Part shown: piece after piece, positions 43,608 to 52,855 of the stretch
Layout: each line of letters begins with the position of its first letter
How positions within the stretch are numbered: position 1 is the first letter of the stretch
Assembly: GCA_910585825.1 (NCBI GenBank)
Contig: CAJUEY010000021.1
Coordinates: 1-54,816 of the forward strand
Length of the DNA: 54,816 nucleotides
Direction of reading: 5' to 3'
Source: an uncultured Lachnospiraceae bacterium
Lineage (GTDB): Bacteria; Bacillota; Clostridia; Lachnospirales; Lachnospiraceae
Notes under the pieces: model-generated
Databases searched by the model: none
Seen by the model: only the letters and a program-made list of their open reading frames with translations
What the model was told of the DNA's origin: nothing
Program-made: the position numbers and the translations under genes

Positions 43608-43635
43608 AAATGTATGACAGCTAAATGTATGACAG
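43608..43635 (+). repeat. Direct repeat upstream of ftsH
   Basis: AAATGTATGACAG occurs twice (43608-43620 and 43623-43635) at a 15-bp period, about 85 bp upstream of the ftsH -35 box. It may be a tandem binding site. The copA end shows only a weak hairpin (CGGC/GCCG near 43584-43597), no clear terminator. Confidence 0.4.
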
Positions 43636-43717
43636 GGTATATGGGTATTTCCGTATACTCTGTTTGCGCTCTTTAGAAAATATTAAGAAAAAACAAAAAA
43701 AGTTCATGAACTTCATA

Positions 43718-43746
43718 TTGCTTTTGAAGACTCTAACACATATAAT
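43718..43746 (+). promoter_or_regulatory. Promoter of ftsH
   Basis: TTGCTT (43718-43723) and a perfect TATAAT (43741-43746) with a 17-bp spacer; the leader to the ATG is about 60 nt. Confidence 0.65.
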
Positions 43747-43814
43747 AAACAATAGCAGTCCAAAAAAGGATTGACTGCGAATATGCAGAATCATACTGCC
43801 ATACGGAGGAAGTT

Positions 43815-45761
43815 ATGGATAACAAGGAACCAAATAAGCAGAACCGTGATCATAATAATAAAAACGGACAGGTTATTTTGACATTTATTATGGTGTCGCT
43901 TGTTGTATTATTTATTATGAGCATCATATCAAATAAATGGACACAGCAGCTTAATCAGAAGATTTCCTATACGGAGTTTCTGGAAAAGGTGGAAGCTGGG
44001 GAAGTGGAAAGCATTGAATTTACCGGCACGCAGATCAACATTGTCCAGAAATCCGGGAAGGACGTCAGATACAAGCAGACGTATTATACGGGCATGGTTA
44101 ATGACGCAGAGATGATTCCCTTGCTCAAAAAGCATAACGTGGAGATTTTCGGATATATTCCGGATAATACCTCCACCTGGATCTATAATATTTTAAGCTT
44201 TGTCATTCCGTTAGCTTTGGTATGGATTCTTTTGGCTTATCTGATGAGGCGCATGGGCGGCGGAGGCGGCGTCATGGGCGTGGGAAAGAGCAATGCCAAG
44301 GTTTATGTGGAGAAATCCACAGGCGTGACGTTTAAAGACGTGGCGGGACAGGACGAGGCGAAGGAATCGCTTCAGGAGGTTGTGGATTTTCTTCACAATC
44401 CCAAGAAATACAGAGATATCGGCGCAAAACTGCCGAAGGGAGCCTTGTTGGTAGGACCTCCGGGAACGGGTAAGACGCTGTTGGCCAAAGCCGTGGCAGG
44501 AGAGGCAAACGTGCCGTTTTTCTCTCTGGCTGGTTCTGATTTTGTAGAAATGTTTGTAGGCGTGGGAGCTTCCCGTGTAAGAGATTTGTTTAAGGAAGCG
44601 CAGAAACAGGCCCCCTGTATTATATTTATTGATGAGATTGACGCCATTGGAAAGAGCAGGGATTCCAGATTCGGCGGCAATGACGAAAGAGAGCAGACCC
44701 TGAATCAGCTGTTGGCGGAAATGGACGGATTCGATACATCAAAAGGACTTTTGATCTTAGCGGCGACGAACCGGCCGGAGGTATTGGATAAAGCGCTGCT
44801 TAGGCCGGGGCGTTTTGACAGAAGAATTATCGTAGACCGTCCGGATCAGAAGGGACGTCTTGAGACATTAAAGGTGCATTCCAAAGACGTTATGATGGAT
44901 GAGACAGTGGATTTGGAAGCTCTGGCTCTGGCGACAGCGGGACTGGTAGGTTCTGATCTTGCCAATATGATCAACGAAGCGGCAATCAATGCCGTTAAGA
45001 ACGGCCGTAAATATGTGAATCAGACCGATTTGTTTGAGGCATTTGAATTAGTAGCGGTGGGCGGTAAAGAGAAGAAAGACCGGGTGATGAGTGAAAAAGA
45101 GAAACGCATTGTTGCTTATCATGAAGTCGGGCATGCCATGGTTACTGCTCTGCAGAAGAATACGGAGCCGGTGCAAAAGATCACTATTGTGCCAAGGACG
45201 ATGGGAGCTTTGGGTTATACCCTGCAGACGCCGGAAGAAGAAAAATTCTTAGACACTAAAGAAGAACTGCTGGCAAAGATCACTACTTACATGGCGGGGC
45301 GTGCAGCGGAGGAAATTGTATTTCAATCGGTAACCAGCGGCGCAGCCAATGATATTGAGAGGGCTACTAACATTGCCAAATCTATGATTACCCGGTTTGG
45401 AATGTCAGATAAATTCGGTATGATGAATCTGGTTACGGTAGACAGCCAGTATCTGGACGGCAGAGCATCTATGAACTGTGCAGAGAAGACAGCAGCCCAG
45501 GTAGACAGGGAGGTTCTTAAGATTATCAATTCCTGTTATGCCAAAGCAGTCAATATGCTGACAAAGGACAGAGAAGTTCTGGATGGAATTTCCGATTATC
45601 TATTTGAGCATGAAACCATTACCGGTAAGGAATTTATGAAGATGTTTCGGGAGATGAAAGGTCTTCCGGAACCCAAAGAAGAGGAAGACAACCAGAAAGA
45701 CGCCGAAAAAGGAAAGCATATTGATATGACGGCAGACGATAGTAAGGATGAAACATCATGA
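43815..45761 (+). CDS. ftsH: ATP-dependent zinc metalloprotease FtsH
   Basis: A 648-residue membrane-anchored AAA+ protease. Two membrane segments (about 17-38 and 114-137) enclose an extracytoplasmic domain. A cytosolic ATPase with Walker A GPPGTGKT (214-221) is followed by the zinc protease domain with HEVGH (H436, E437, H440). FtsH forms hexamers that degrade damaged membrane proteins and some cytosolic regulators. The charged, aspartate-rich C-terminal tail is disordered. GGAGG precedes the ATG. The stop overlaps the uvrC start (ATGA), so the two are translationally coupled. Confidence 0.97.
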   Translation: MDNKEPNKQNRDHNNKNGQVILTFIMVSLVVLFIMSIISNKWTQQLNQKISYTEFLEKVEAGEVESIEFTGTQINIVQKSGKDVRYKQTYYTGMVNDAEMIPLLKKHNVEIFGYIPDNTSTWIYNILSFVIPLALVWILLAYLMRRMGGGGGVMGVGKSNAKVYVEKSTGVTFKDVAGQDEAKESLQEVVDFLHNPKKYRDIGAKLPKGALLVGPPGTGKTLLAKAVAGEANVPFFSLAGSDFVEMFVGVGASRVRDLFKEAQKQAPCIIFIDEIDAIGKSRDSRFGGNDEREQTLNQLLAEMDGFDTSKGLLILAATNRPEVLDKALLRPGRFDRRIIVDRPDQKGRLETLKVHSKDVMMDETVDLEALALATAGLVGSDLANMINEAAINAVKNGRKYVNQTDLFEAFELVAVGGKEKKDRVMSEKEKRIVAYHEVGHAMVTALQKNTEPVQKITIVPRTMGALGYTLQTPEEEKFLDTKEELLAKITTYMAGRAAEEIVFQSVTSGAANDIERATNIAKSMITRFGMSDKFGMMNLVTVDSQYLDGRASMNCAEKTAAQVDREVLKIINSCYAKAVNMLTKDREVLDGISDYLFEHETITGKEFMKMFREMKGLPEPKEEEDNQKDAEKGKHIDMTADDSKDETS

Positions 45762-47617
45762 CATTTCATTTGGAAGAAGAATTAAAAAAACTCCCGGATC
45801 AGCCGGGAGTTTATATTATGCGTGACGAAAAAGATGCGATTATTTATATTGGCAAGGCAGTTTCTCTGACAAAACGGGTACATCAGTATTTTCAGGCCAG
45901 CCACAATGAAGGAATCAAAAAAGCCCAAATGGTCAGGCAGATTGCAAGGTTTGAATATATTGTAACAGATTCAGAGATGGAGGCTCTGGTGCTGGAATGC
46001 AATCTGATCAAAGAACACAGGCCGAAATACAATACCATGTTAAGGGATGATAAGACGTATCCATATATAAAAGTGACTCTGGGAGAGGATTTTCCAAGAG
46101 TCCTTTTTGCACGTCAGATGAAAAAAGACAAATCCAGATATTTTGGCCCTTATACAAGCGCAGGGGCGGTGAAGGATACCATTGATCTTTTAAATAAGCT
46201 TTATGGACTCCGCACCTGCAGACGTATACTGCCGAGGGATATCGGCAAGGAGCGTCCCTGCCTGAATTATCACATCAAGCAGTGCGAGGCTCCCTGCCAG
46301 GCATATATTTCAAAAGAAGAGTATGCCTTGCACATTACTCAGGCAATTCGGTTTTTAAACGGAGAATATCAGCCGATTATGCAGGAATTGAAAGAAAAAA
46401 TGATGGCTGCTTCTGCTGATATGGAATTTGAAAAAGCAGCGGAGTACAGAGATCTGTTAAACAGCGTAAAACAGGTGGCGCAGAAACAGAAGATAACAGA
46501 CGCCAATGACGAAGACCGGGATGTGATAGGACTGGCAAAGGAGAAGGAAGACGCCGTGGTGCAGGTGTTTTTTATCCGGGGCGGCAAGCTGATTGGAAGA
46601 GAACATTTTTATATGAAAATTGCAGCAGAAGATGAGGCAGAGCAGATTCTGACGGCTTTTATCAAACAGTATTATGCAGGAACTCCTTTTATTCCAAAAC
46701 GCATCATGCTGCCGGCGGCAATTGATGAGATTGAAATCATAGAAGAATGGCTGTCTAAACGAAGAGGGCAGAAGACATATATCCATATTCCCAGAAAAGG
46801 CATGAAAGAAAAGCTGGTGGAGCTGGCTTCTAAGAATGCAGGATTGATATTAACCCAGGATAAAGAGAGGATCAAGAGGGAAGAAGGGCGGACAATAGGA
46901 GCTGTGAAGGAAATTGCCGGCCTGTTGGAATTGCAGGGAATCGTTCGTATAGAGGCTTATGATATTTCCAATACCAGCGGCTTTCAATCAGTGGGGTCTA
47001 TGGTTGTCTATGAAAAAGGAAAGCCCTGCCGCAGTGATTACCGGAAATTCCGTCTTAAAACGGTATCGGGACCGGATGATTATGCGTCGATGCATGAGGT
47101 TTTGACGAGGCGGTTTGAGCACGGAAAACTGGAAAGGGAAGAGTTAAAAGAAAAGGGACTGGAAAATGACTTTGGAAGTTTTACAAAATTTCCGGATTTG
47201 ATTATGATGGACGGCGGAAGAGGACAGGTGAATATTGCGCTGCAGGTTTTAGAAGAGCTGCATTTAAATATTCCGGTATGCGGTATGGTAAAAGATGATA
47301 ATCACAGGACTCGTGGGTTATACTATAATAATGTAGAGATTCCAATTGATAAAAGCAGCGAGGGTTTTCAGCTGATCACCAGGATTCAGGATGAAGCTCA
47401 TCGATTTGCCATTGAATATCACAGATCTTTAAGGAGCAAAGGGCAGGTACGCTCCGTATTAGATGAAATACCGGGAATCGGACCCTCCAGAAGAAAAGCC
47501 CTTATGATGCGTTTCCCCTCTTTAGATGCCATACGAAATGCGGATATAGAAGAGCTGGCAGATACGCCCACAATGAATCATAAGTCTGCAAAAGCAGTAT
47601 ATCAGTATTTTCATTAG
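45758..47617 (+). CDS. uvrC: UvrABC excinuclease subunit C
   Basis: A 619-residue nucleotide-excision-repair nuclease that makes both incisions around a lesion. Domains in order: GIY-YIG nuclease (about 12-95, PGVYIM and IIYIGKA), a UVR motif for UvrB binding (about 205-240), an RNase H-like second nuclease domain (about 380-540, with AYDISNTSG and MMDGGRGQ) and tandem helix-hairpin-helix motifs at the C-terminus (IPGIGPSRRKALM). The ATG overlaps the ftsH stop by four bases. hprK follows; uvrC beside hprK, murB, rapZ and whiA is a common clostridial arrangement. Confidence 0.97.
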   Translation: MTFHLEEELKKLPDQPGVYIMRDEKDAIIYIGKAVSLTKRVHQYFQASHNEGIKKAQMVRQIARFEYIVTDSEMEALVLECNLIKEHRPKYNTMLRDDKTYPYIKVTLGEDFPRVLFARQMKKDKSRYFGPYTSAGAVKDTIDLLNKLYGLRTCRRILPRDIGKERPCLNYHIKQCEAPCQAYISKEEYALHITQAIRFLNGEYQPIMQELKEKMMAASADMEFEKAAEYRDLLNSVKQVAQKQKITDANDEDRDVIGLAKEKEDAVVQVFFIRGGKLIGREHFYMKIAAEDEAEQILTAFIKQYYAGTPFIPKRIMLPAAIDEIEIIEEWLSKRRGQKTYIHIPRKGMKEKLVELASKNAGLILTQDKERIKREEGRTIGAVKEIAGLLELQGIVRIEAYDISNTSGFQSVGSMVVYEKGKPCRSDYRKFRLKTVSGPDDYASMHEVLTRRFEHGKLEREELKEKGLENDFGSFTKFPDLIMMDGGRGQVNIALQVLEELHLNIPVCGMVKDDNHRTRGLYYNNVEIPIDKSSEGFQLITRIQDEAHRFAIEYHRSLRSKGQVRSVLDEIPGIGPSRRKALMMRFPSLDAIRNADIEELADTPTMNHKSAKAVYQYFH

Positions 47618-47660
47618 TGTCTGCCGAAAGGCAAAGAGGTATCCTTTAGGTTTCATTCTG

Positions 47661-47689
47661 TTGATGAAAATACAGAAATATGATATACT
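47661..47689 (+). promoter_or_regulatory. Promoter of the hprK operon
   Basis: TTGATG (47661-47666) and TATACT (47684-47689) with a 17-bp spacer. Between uvrC and this promoter only a tiny TGCC-GAAA-GGCA hairpin is seen, so uvrC transcripts may read through. Confidence 0.6.
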
Positions 47690-47723
47690 TTTTCTATATT
47701 ATAGACAGGAAAGGAGAAATGGT

Positions 47724-48656
47724 ATGGAGGGTGTTAACGTAGCAAAAATTGCAAAAAAAATGAAACTGCATAATTTTACGGAGGATATTGATTTAAAGGA
47801 TCACCGGATCATCCTTTCTGACGTGAATCGTCCGGCGCTGCAGCTGAATGGATTTTTTGAGCATTTTGAGCAGTCTCGTGTGGAAATCATCGGAATGGTA
47901 GAATATGCCAATCTGCAGAAGAAGACAGAAGAAGAGAAGAAAGAATTGTATGATGCATTCCTTTCTTTTGATATTCCCTGCGTCATATTCTGCCGGGGAT
48001 TTGAGCCGGACGCTATGTTTTTGGAAACAGCCAACCGCAACGGAATTCCGGTACTTGGCACAGAACGGGCAACATCAGGATTTATGGCGGAGCTGATCAA
48101 TCTTCTGACAGAAGAGCTGGCGCCCTGTATTACAATCCATGGGGTTTTGGTAGATGTGTATGGCGAAGGCCTTTTGATCATGGGAGAAAGCGGCATAGGA
48201 AAAAGCGAAGCAGCTTTAGAGCTTGTGAAGAGAGGACATCGACTTGTAACGGATGATGTGGTGGAAATCCGCAAAATCAACGATCATACGCTGATTGGAA
48301 CGTCGCCGGACATTACCAGATATTTTATTGAGCTGCGGGGCATCGGAATTATTGATGTAAAGACTTTGTTTGGTGTGGAATGTGTCAAGGAGAAGCAGAA
48401 TATTGATCTGGTGATTAAATTATCCGACTGGAAAAAAGAAAATAATTATGACCGTTTCGGACTGGAAGAGGAATATACAGAAATTTTGGGGAATAAAGTA
48501 GTGTGTCATTCACTGCCGATTCGTCCGGGCAGAAATCTCGCTGTGATTTGCGAGGCAGCAGCAGTAAACCATCGTCAGAAGAAAATGGGCTACAATGCAG
48601 CTCAGGAACTCTACCGCCGTGTACAGGCGAATTTCGCAAAGAGCGAAGAAGAATAG
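47724..48656 (+). CDS. hprK: HPr kinase/phosphorylase
   Basis: A 310-residue bifunctional enzyme that phosphorylates HPr (and Crh) on Ser46 and removes the phosphate, the central switch of carbon catabolite control in Gram-positives. The C-terminal catalytic domain has Walker A GESGIGKS (154-161) and the family signature in the RGIGIIDVKTLFG region. The N-terminal domain is of the expected size. The ATG at 47724 is seven bases after AAGGAG; an upstream extension overlaps the promoter and is rejected. It links to the glycolytic genes in this window, because fructose 1,6-bisphosphate, the PfkA product, stimulates the kinase activity in the family. Confidence 0.96.
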   Translation: MEGVNVAKIAKKMKLHNFTEDIDLKDHRIILSDVNRPALQLNGFFEHFEQSRVEIIGMVEYANLQKKTEEEKKELYDAFLSFDIPCVIFCRGFEPDAMFLETANRNGIPVLGTERATSGFMAELINLLTEELAPCITIHGVLVDVYGEGLLIMGESGIGKSEAALELVKRGHRLVTDDVVEIRKINDHTLIGTSPDITRYFIELRGIGIIDVKTLFGVECVKEKQNIDLVIKLSDWKKENNYDRFGLEEEYTEILGNKVVCHSLPIRPGRNLAVICEAAAVNHRQKKMGYNAAQELYRRVQANFAKSEEE

Positions 48657-48689
48657 TATAATAAATTTATAAGAAAGTGGATAACAGAT

Positions 48690-50087
48690 ATGGAAAACAA
48701 AAATGCATGGGAGAAATATCCGGAAGGCGAAAAAAGACAGAAAGTCATGGATTTTGCAGAAGATTACCGGAAGTTTATTTCCAAATGTAAGACAGAACGG
48801 GAATGTATGCAGGAATTTGTATCACTGGCCAAAGACGCGGGGTTTGTGGATTTGGATGAGCTGATTCAAAAAGGAACACAGATCAAGGCGGGAGATAAAA
48901 TTTATGCCGGCAAAATGGGAAAGGCTGCAGCTTTCTTTGTCATAGGAAAACGGAATCTGGAAAAAGGATTGAATATTCTGGGAGCTCACATTGATTCTCC
49001 GAGACTTGACTTAAAACAGGTGCCCCTGTATGAAGATAACGAAATGGCAATGCTTGACACCCATTATTACGGCGGCGTAAAGAAATATCAGTGGGTGACC
49101 CTGCCGCTTGCCCTTCATGGAGTTTTTGTGAAAAAAGACGGCACAGTTGTCAATGTGAATATTGGCGACAAACCGCAAGATCCGGTATTTGGAATCAGCG
49201 ACCTTTTGATTCATCTTTCCGGTGAGCAGCTGGAGAAAAAAGCGGCAAAAGTCATTGAGGGAGAGAAACTGGACCTTTTGATCGGCAGTATCCCGATGAA
49301 AAAAGAAGAAGACAAAAAAGAAGCAAAGGATGCGGTAAAAGGAAATATTCTGCGGATCTTACAAGAAACTTACGGCGTATCAGAAGACGATTTTCTTTCC
49401 GCCGAAATCGAGGCAGTTCCCGCCGGAGAGGCTAGAGACTACGGATTTGACCGGAGTATGATTATGGGATACGGTCATGACGACAGAGTCTGCGCATATC
49501 CGTCATTTCAGGCGATTTTAAATGTAACAGAGCCGGAAACCACTTCCGTATGCCTTCTGGTGGACAAAGAAGAAATTGGCAGTGTGGGAGCTACCGGCAT
49601 GCAGTCCAGATTTTTTGAAGATACGGTGGCGGAGCTGTTAAATCAGATGGGAGCTTATTCCGAGATTTCTTTGCGCCGCACCATGCGGAATTCCAAGATG
49701 TTCTCTTCCGATGTGAGCGCGGCATATGATCCGAATTATCCGGAAGTGACAGAAAAGAGAAATGCGGCATATTTTGGAAAAGGGCTGGTGTTTAACAAGT
49801 ATACCGGTTCCAGAGGAAAAAGCGGCTCTAACGATGCCAATGCAGAATATATGGCGCAGATTCGAAATATTCTGGATGAAAAAAATATTGCATTTCAGAC
49901 GTCGGAGCTTGGCAAAGTAGACCAGGGCGGCGGCGGAACGATTGCTTATATTTTGGCTAATTACGGTATGCAGGTGATTGACAGCGGCGTTGCAGTGTTA
50001 AATATGCATGCTCCCTGGGAAATTATCAGCAAAGTGGATCTGTATGAGGCTTTATTGGGTTATCAGGCGTTTTTGGAAACAATCTGA
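48690..50087 (+). CDS. M18 family aminopeptidase
   Basis: A 465-residue dinuclear zinc aminopeptidase. Metal-site segments are AHIDSP (H100, D102), DKEEIGS with the catalytic glutamate pair, DVSAAYDP and the C-terminal MHAPWE histidine. M18 enzymes are cytosolic dodecamers that remove acidic or neutral N-terminal residues, finishing peptide turnover begun by ClpP or Lon type proteases. A lysine/glutamate-rich insert lies near residues 205-220. The ribosome site is weak (AAAGTGG). It stands between hprK and murB, presumably in the same transcript. Confidence 0.92.
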   Translation: MENKNAWEKYPEGEKRQKVMDFAEDYRKFISKCKTERECMQEFVSLAKDAGFVDLDELIQKGTQIKAGDKIYAGKMGKAAAFFVIGKRNLEKGLNILGAHIDSPRLDLKQVPLYEDNEMAMLDTHYYGGVKKYQWVTLPLALHGVFVKKDGTVVNVNIGDKPQDPVFGISDLLIHLSGEQLEKKAAKVIEGEKLDLLIGSIPMKKEEDKKEAKDAVKGNILRILQETYGVSEDDFLSAEIEAVPAGEARDYGFDRSMIMGYGHDDRVCAYPSFQAILNVTEPETTSVCLLVDKEEIGSVGATGMQSRFFEDTVAELLNQMGAYSEISLRRTMRNSKMFSSDVSAAYDPNYPEVTEKRNAAYFGKGLVFNKYTGSRGKSGSNDANAEYMAQIRNILDEKNIAFQTSELGKVDQGGGGTIAYILANYGMQVIDSGVAVLNMHAPWEIISKVDLYEALLGYQAFLETI

Positions 50088-50124
50088 TCAGAAAATATAT
50101 TTTTAAAAGAGGAATAAAACAGGC

Positions 50125-51030
50125 GTGGAACAATTACTAAGGGAATTGGATGAAGTATTGAGAAAAGAGCAGGTATTGCAGAATGAGCCAATGGACCGCC
50201 ATACCACATTTCGTGTGGGCGGTCCTGCGGAGTTGTTTTTGACGCCGGAAACAGAACAGCTGGCGGAGACGCTTCGGATTCTTCACAGACATCAGACAAA
50301 GGTAACGGTGATCGGCAACGGCAGCAATCTTTTAGTTTCAGACGAAGGAATCAAAGGAGCCGTAATCGAAGTAGGGAAACAGTCCGCCGGAATTCTTACG
50401 GAGGGAGAATATGTCACTGCCCAGGCGGGGGCGCTGTTGTCCAAAACAGCTGCAGAAGCTTACAAAAACGGACTTTCCGGTATGGAATTTGCAGCAGGGA
50501 TACCGGGCAGCGTCGGAGGAGCCATGGTTATGAATGCCGGCGCTTACGGCGGAGAGATGAAAGATATTGTTTCTTCTGTAACGGTTTTGGACAGAGACGG
50601 AAACAGAAAGGAATTGACCTGTAGTCAGATGGGATTTGGATACCGCCGCAGCTGTATTGAAGAGAACGGCTATCTGGTATTGGCGGCAAAATTTCACTTA
50701 AAAAAAGGCGATTCAAAGCAGATTTTTCTTAAAATGGAAGAGTTAAAAGCAAAAAGAATTGCAAAGCAGCCCCTTGAGTATCCCAGTGCAGGCAGCACCT
50801 TCCGCAGGCCGGAAGGATATTTTGCAGGAAAACTCATTATGGACGCCGGACTTTCCGGGTTTTCCATAGGAGGCGCCCGGGTATCAGAAAAGCACTGCGG
50901 ATTTGTGATTAATAAAGGGGGAGCGTCGGCGAAGGATATACTGGATTTGATACATCATATCCAGAAAACAGTAAAAGAACAGTTTGACGTAGAACTGGAA
51001 CCGGAAGTGAAAATGATCGGCAGATTTTAG
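50125..51030 (+). CDS. murB: UDP-N-acetylenolpyruvoylglucosamine reductase
   Basis: A 301-residue FAD enzyme that reduces enolpyruvyl-UDP-GlcNAc to UDP-MurNAc, the second step of peptidoglycan precursor synthesis. FAD-binding segments are TTFRVGGPA (near 28-36), GNGSNLLVSD and GIPGSVGGA. The catalytic serine lies in SAGSTFRRP and the glutamate in the C-terminal LEPEV. The arrangement without a tyrosine loop fits the type II (Gram-positive) MurB group. The start is GTG at 50125; GAGGA upstream is at a long spacing, so the start is slightly uncertain. The operon continues into rapZ. Confidence 0.95.
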   Translation: MEQLLRELDEVLRKEQVLQNEPMDRHTTFRVGGPAELFLTPETEQLAETLRILHRHQTKVTVIGNGSNLLVSDEGIKGAVIEVGKQSAGILTEGEYVTAQAGALLSKTAAEAYKNGLSGMEFAAGIPGSVGGAMVMNAGAYGGEMKDIVSSVTVLDRDGNRKELTCSQMGFGYRRSCIEENGYLVLAAKFHLKKGDSKQIFLKMEELKAKRIAKQPLEYPSAGSTFRRPEGYFAGKLIMDAGLSGFSIGGARVSEKHCGFVINKGGASAKDILDLIHHIQKTVKEQFDVELEPEVKMIGRF

Positions 51031-51068
51031 ATAACAGAGTATACATTAGGTGACAGGGGAGATAAAAC

Positions 51069-51929
51069 GTGAGATTAGTCATTTTAACCGGCATGTCTGG
51101 AGCCGGGAAAAGTACAGCGCTTAAGATGATGGAGGATATCGGATTTTATTGTGTGGATAATCTGCCGATTCCTTTGATAGAAACATTTGTGGAATTATCG
51201 GAGACAAGCGGCGAAGAGCTGCAGAAATTTGCCATAGGCATTGATATACGGAGCGGACATTCTCTTTCAGAACTGCATGGCATTCTGGCCAGGCTGGAGG
51301 AAAAGGGAAAAGCGCCGGAGATCTTATTTTTGGATGCAGAAGATTCTGTTTTGGTAAAGAGGTACAAAGAGACAAGGCGGAATCATCCGCTATCGGGAAA
51401 AGAGCGGGTAGAAACGGGAATTGCAGCAGAAAGGGAAAGACTGACGTTTTTGCGAAAAAGGTCGGATTATATTATTGATACCAGCAGGCTTTTAACAAGG
51501 GAGCTTCGGGCAGAACTGGATAAAATTTTTGTCAATCAGCAGGAGTATCAGAATCTTTTTATCACCATTTTGTCCTTTGGGTTTAAATATGGAATTCCGG
51601 CAGATTCCGATCTGGTGTTTGACGTGCGTTTTCTGCCAAATCCTTATTATGTGGAAGAGTTGAGAGTTAAGAGCGGCAACGACAAAGAAATACAGGACTA
51701 TGTGCTGCAGTTTGAAGAGGCTCATGTTTTTCTGGAGAAATTAACGGATATGGTCAATTTCCTGATTCCCAATTATATCGTGGAAGGAAAAAACCAGCTG
51801 GTAATTGGAATTGGGTGTACCGGGGGCAAGCATCGTTCTGTGACGCTTGCCAACGAATTATATAAAAATCTGTGCAGCCGACGGGAATACGGACTTAAGA
51901 TGGAACACAGAGATATAGAAAAAGGGTGA
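51069..51929 (+). CDS. rapZ: RNase adapter protein RapZ / YvcJ-type nucleotide-binding protein
   Basis: A 286-residue P-loop protein with Walker A GMSGAGKST (8-16) and the family segments DNLP and GCTGGKHRSV near the C-terminus. In E. coli RapZ guides RNase E to the GlmZ small RNA. In Bacillus the homologue YvcJ binds GTP and its role is less clear, so the symbol reflects homology, not a proven function. The start is GTG at 51069 with GGGGAG upstream. The stop overlaps the region of the whiA start. A yvcK-like gene, often found between rapZ and whiA, is absent here. Confidence 0.93.
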   Translation: MRLVILTGMSGAGKSTALKMMEDIGFYCVDNLPIPLIETFVELSETSGEELQKFAIGIDIRSGHSLSELHGILARLEEKGKAPEILFLDAEDSVLVKRYKETRRNHPLSGKERVETGIAAERERLTFLRKRSDYIIDTSRLLTRELRAELDKIFVNQQEYQNLFITILSFGFKYGIPADSDLVFDVRFLPNPYYVEELRVKSGNDKEIQDYVLQFEEAHVFLEKLTDMVNFLIPNYIVEGKNQLVIGIGCTGGKHRSVTLANELYKNLCSRREYGLKMEHRDIEKG

Positions 51930-51937
51930 CGAAGAGG

Positions 51938-52825
51938 ATGTCGTTTTCAGGGGAAGTGAAAAAAGAACTGTCCATGCTGGCAGGAACGGCCAGACACTGC
52001 AGGATTGCAGAACTGTCTGCAATTATTTGTTTTGCCGGAAATTTAAGGATTTCAAACGGAGATATCCGGCTGCGGCTGGAAACAGGAAATTCCTGCCTGA
52101 AGGAAAAATACAGACTTTTGTTGTCTCTTTTATTTTCTATGGAACATATACCGGAGGAACTGGCCGGAGAAGAAGTATATAAAATTTTAGAAAGCGTAAA
52201 AGTGTGGGACAGGAGGAAAGGTTGTTTTCGCAGCACGGAAATGGCAGATGGTCTGCTGATACAGCAGCCCTGCTGTAAAAGAGCGTTTATCCGCGGAGCC
52301 TTTTTAGCATCCGGATCCATGAGCGATCCCGATAAGTCTTACCACTTTGAAATCGTCTGCAGCACCATGAGCCAGGCCAGACAGCTGCAGTCTGTGATCC
52401 GGAGCTTTGAAGTGGATGCCAGGATTGTAGCCCGCAAAAAAAATCAGGTGGTCTACGTGAAAGAAGGAGCGCATATTGTAGATCTTTTAAATATTATGGA
52501 GGCGCATGTTTCCCTGATGAATTTGGAAAATGTCAGGATTGTAAAAGAAATGCGGAACTTTGTAAACCGGCAGGTGAATTGTGAAACGGCCAATATCAGC
52601 AAAAGCGTTAATGCAGCAGTAAGACAGATTGAAGATATCTGTCATATCCGGGATAAAAAAGGGCTTGAGAGTCTGCCGGATCATTTAAAGGAAATCGCCT
52701 TGCTGCGGCTGGAATATCCGGACGCATCATTAAAAGAGCTGGGAGCCTATCTCAATCCGCCGGTGGGAAAATCAGGCGTCAACCACAGACTCAGACGGAT
52801 ATCTGAAATTGCAGAAGAAATGTAA
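51938..52825 (+). CDS. whiA: DNA-binding protein WhiA
   Basis: A 295-residue protein with an N-terminal LAGLIDADG homing-endonuclease-like fold (no nuclease activity expected) and a C-terminal sigma4-like helix-turn-helix (PDASLKELGAYL, then KSGVNHRLRRI). WhiA influences cell division and chromosome segregation in Firmicutes and sporulation in Streptomyces. The ATG at 51938 gives the usual MSFS beginning, with GGTGA eight bases upstream. An in-frame GTG at 51926, overlapping the rapZ stop, would add four residues and cannot be excluded. rapZ-whiA adjacency is strongly conserved. Confidence 0.93.
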   Translation: MSFSGEVKKELSMLAGTARHCRIAELSAIICFAGNLRISNGDIRLRLETGNSCLKEKYRLLLSLLFSMEHIPEELAGEEVYKILESVKVWDRRKGCFRSTEMADGLLIQQPCCKRAFIRGAFLASGSMSDPDKSYHFEIVCSTMSQARQLQSVIRSFEVDARIVARKKNQVVYVKEGAHIVDLLNIMEAHVSLMNLENVRIVKEMRNFVNRQVNCETANISKSVNAAVRQIEDICHIRDKKGLESLPDHLKEIALLRLEYPDASLKELGAYLNPPVGKSGVNHRLRRISEIAEEM

Positions 52826-52855
52826 CAGTAAGTATATAAGAAAAGGATGGATGCC

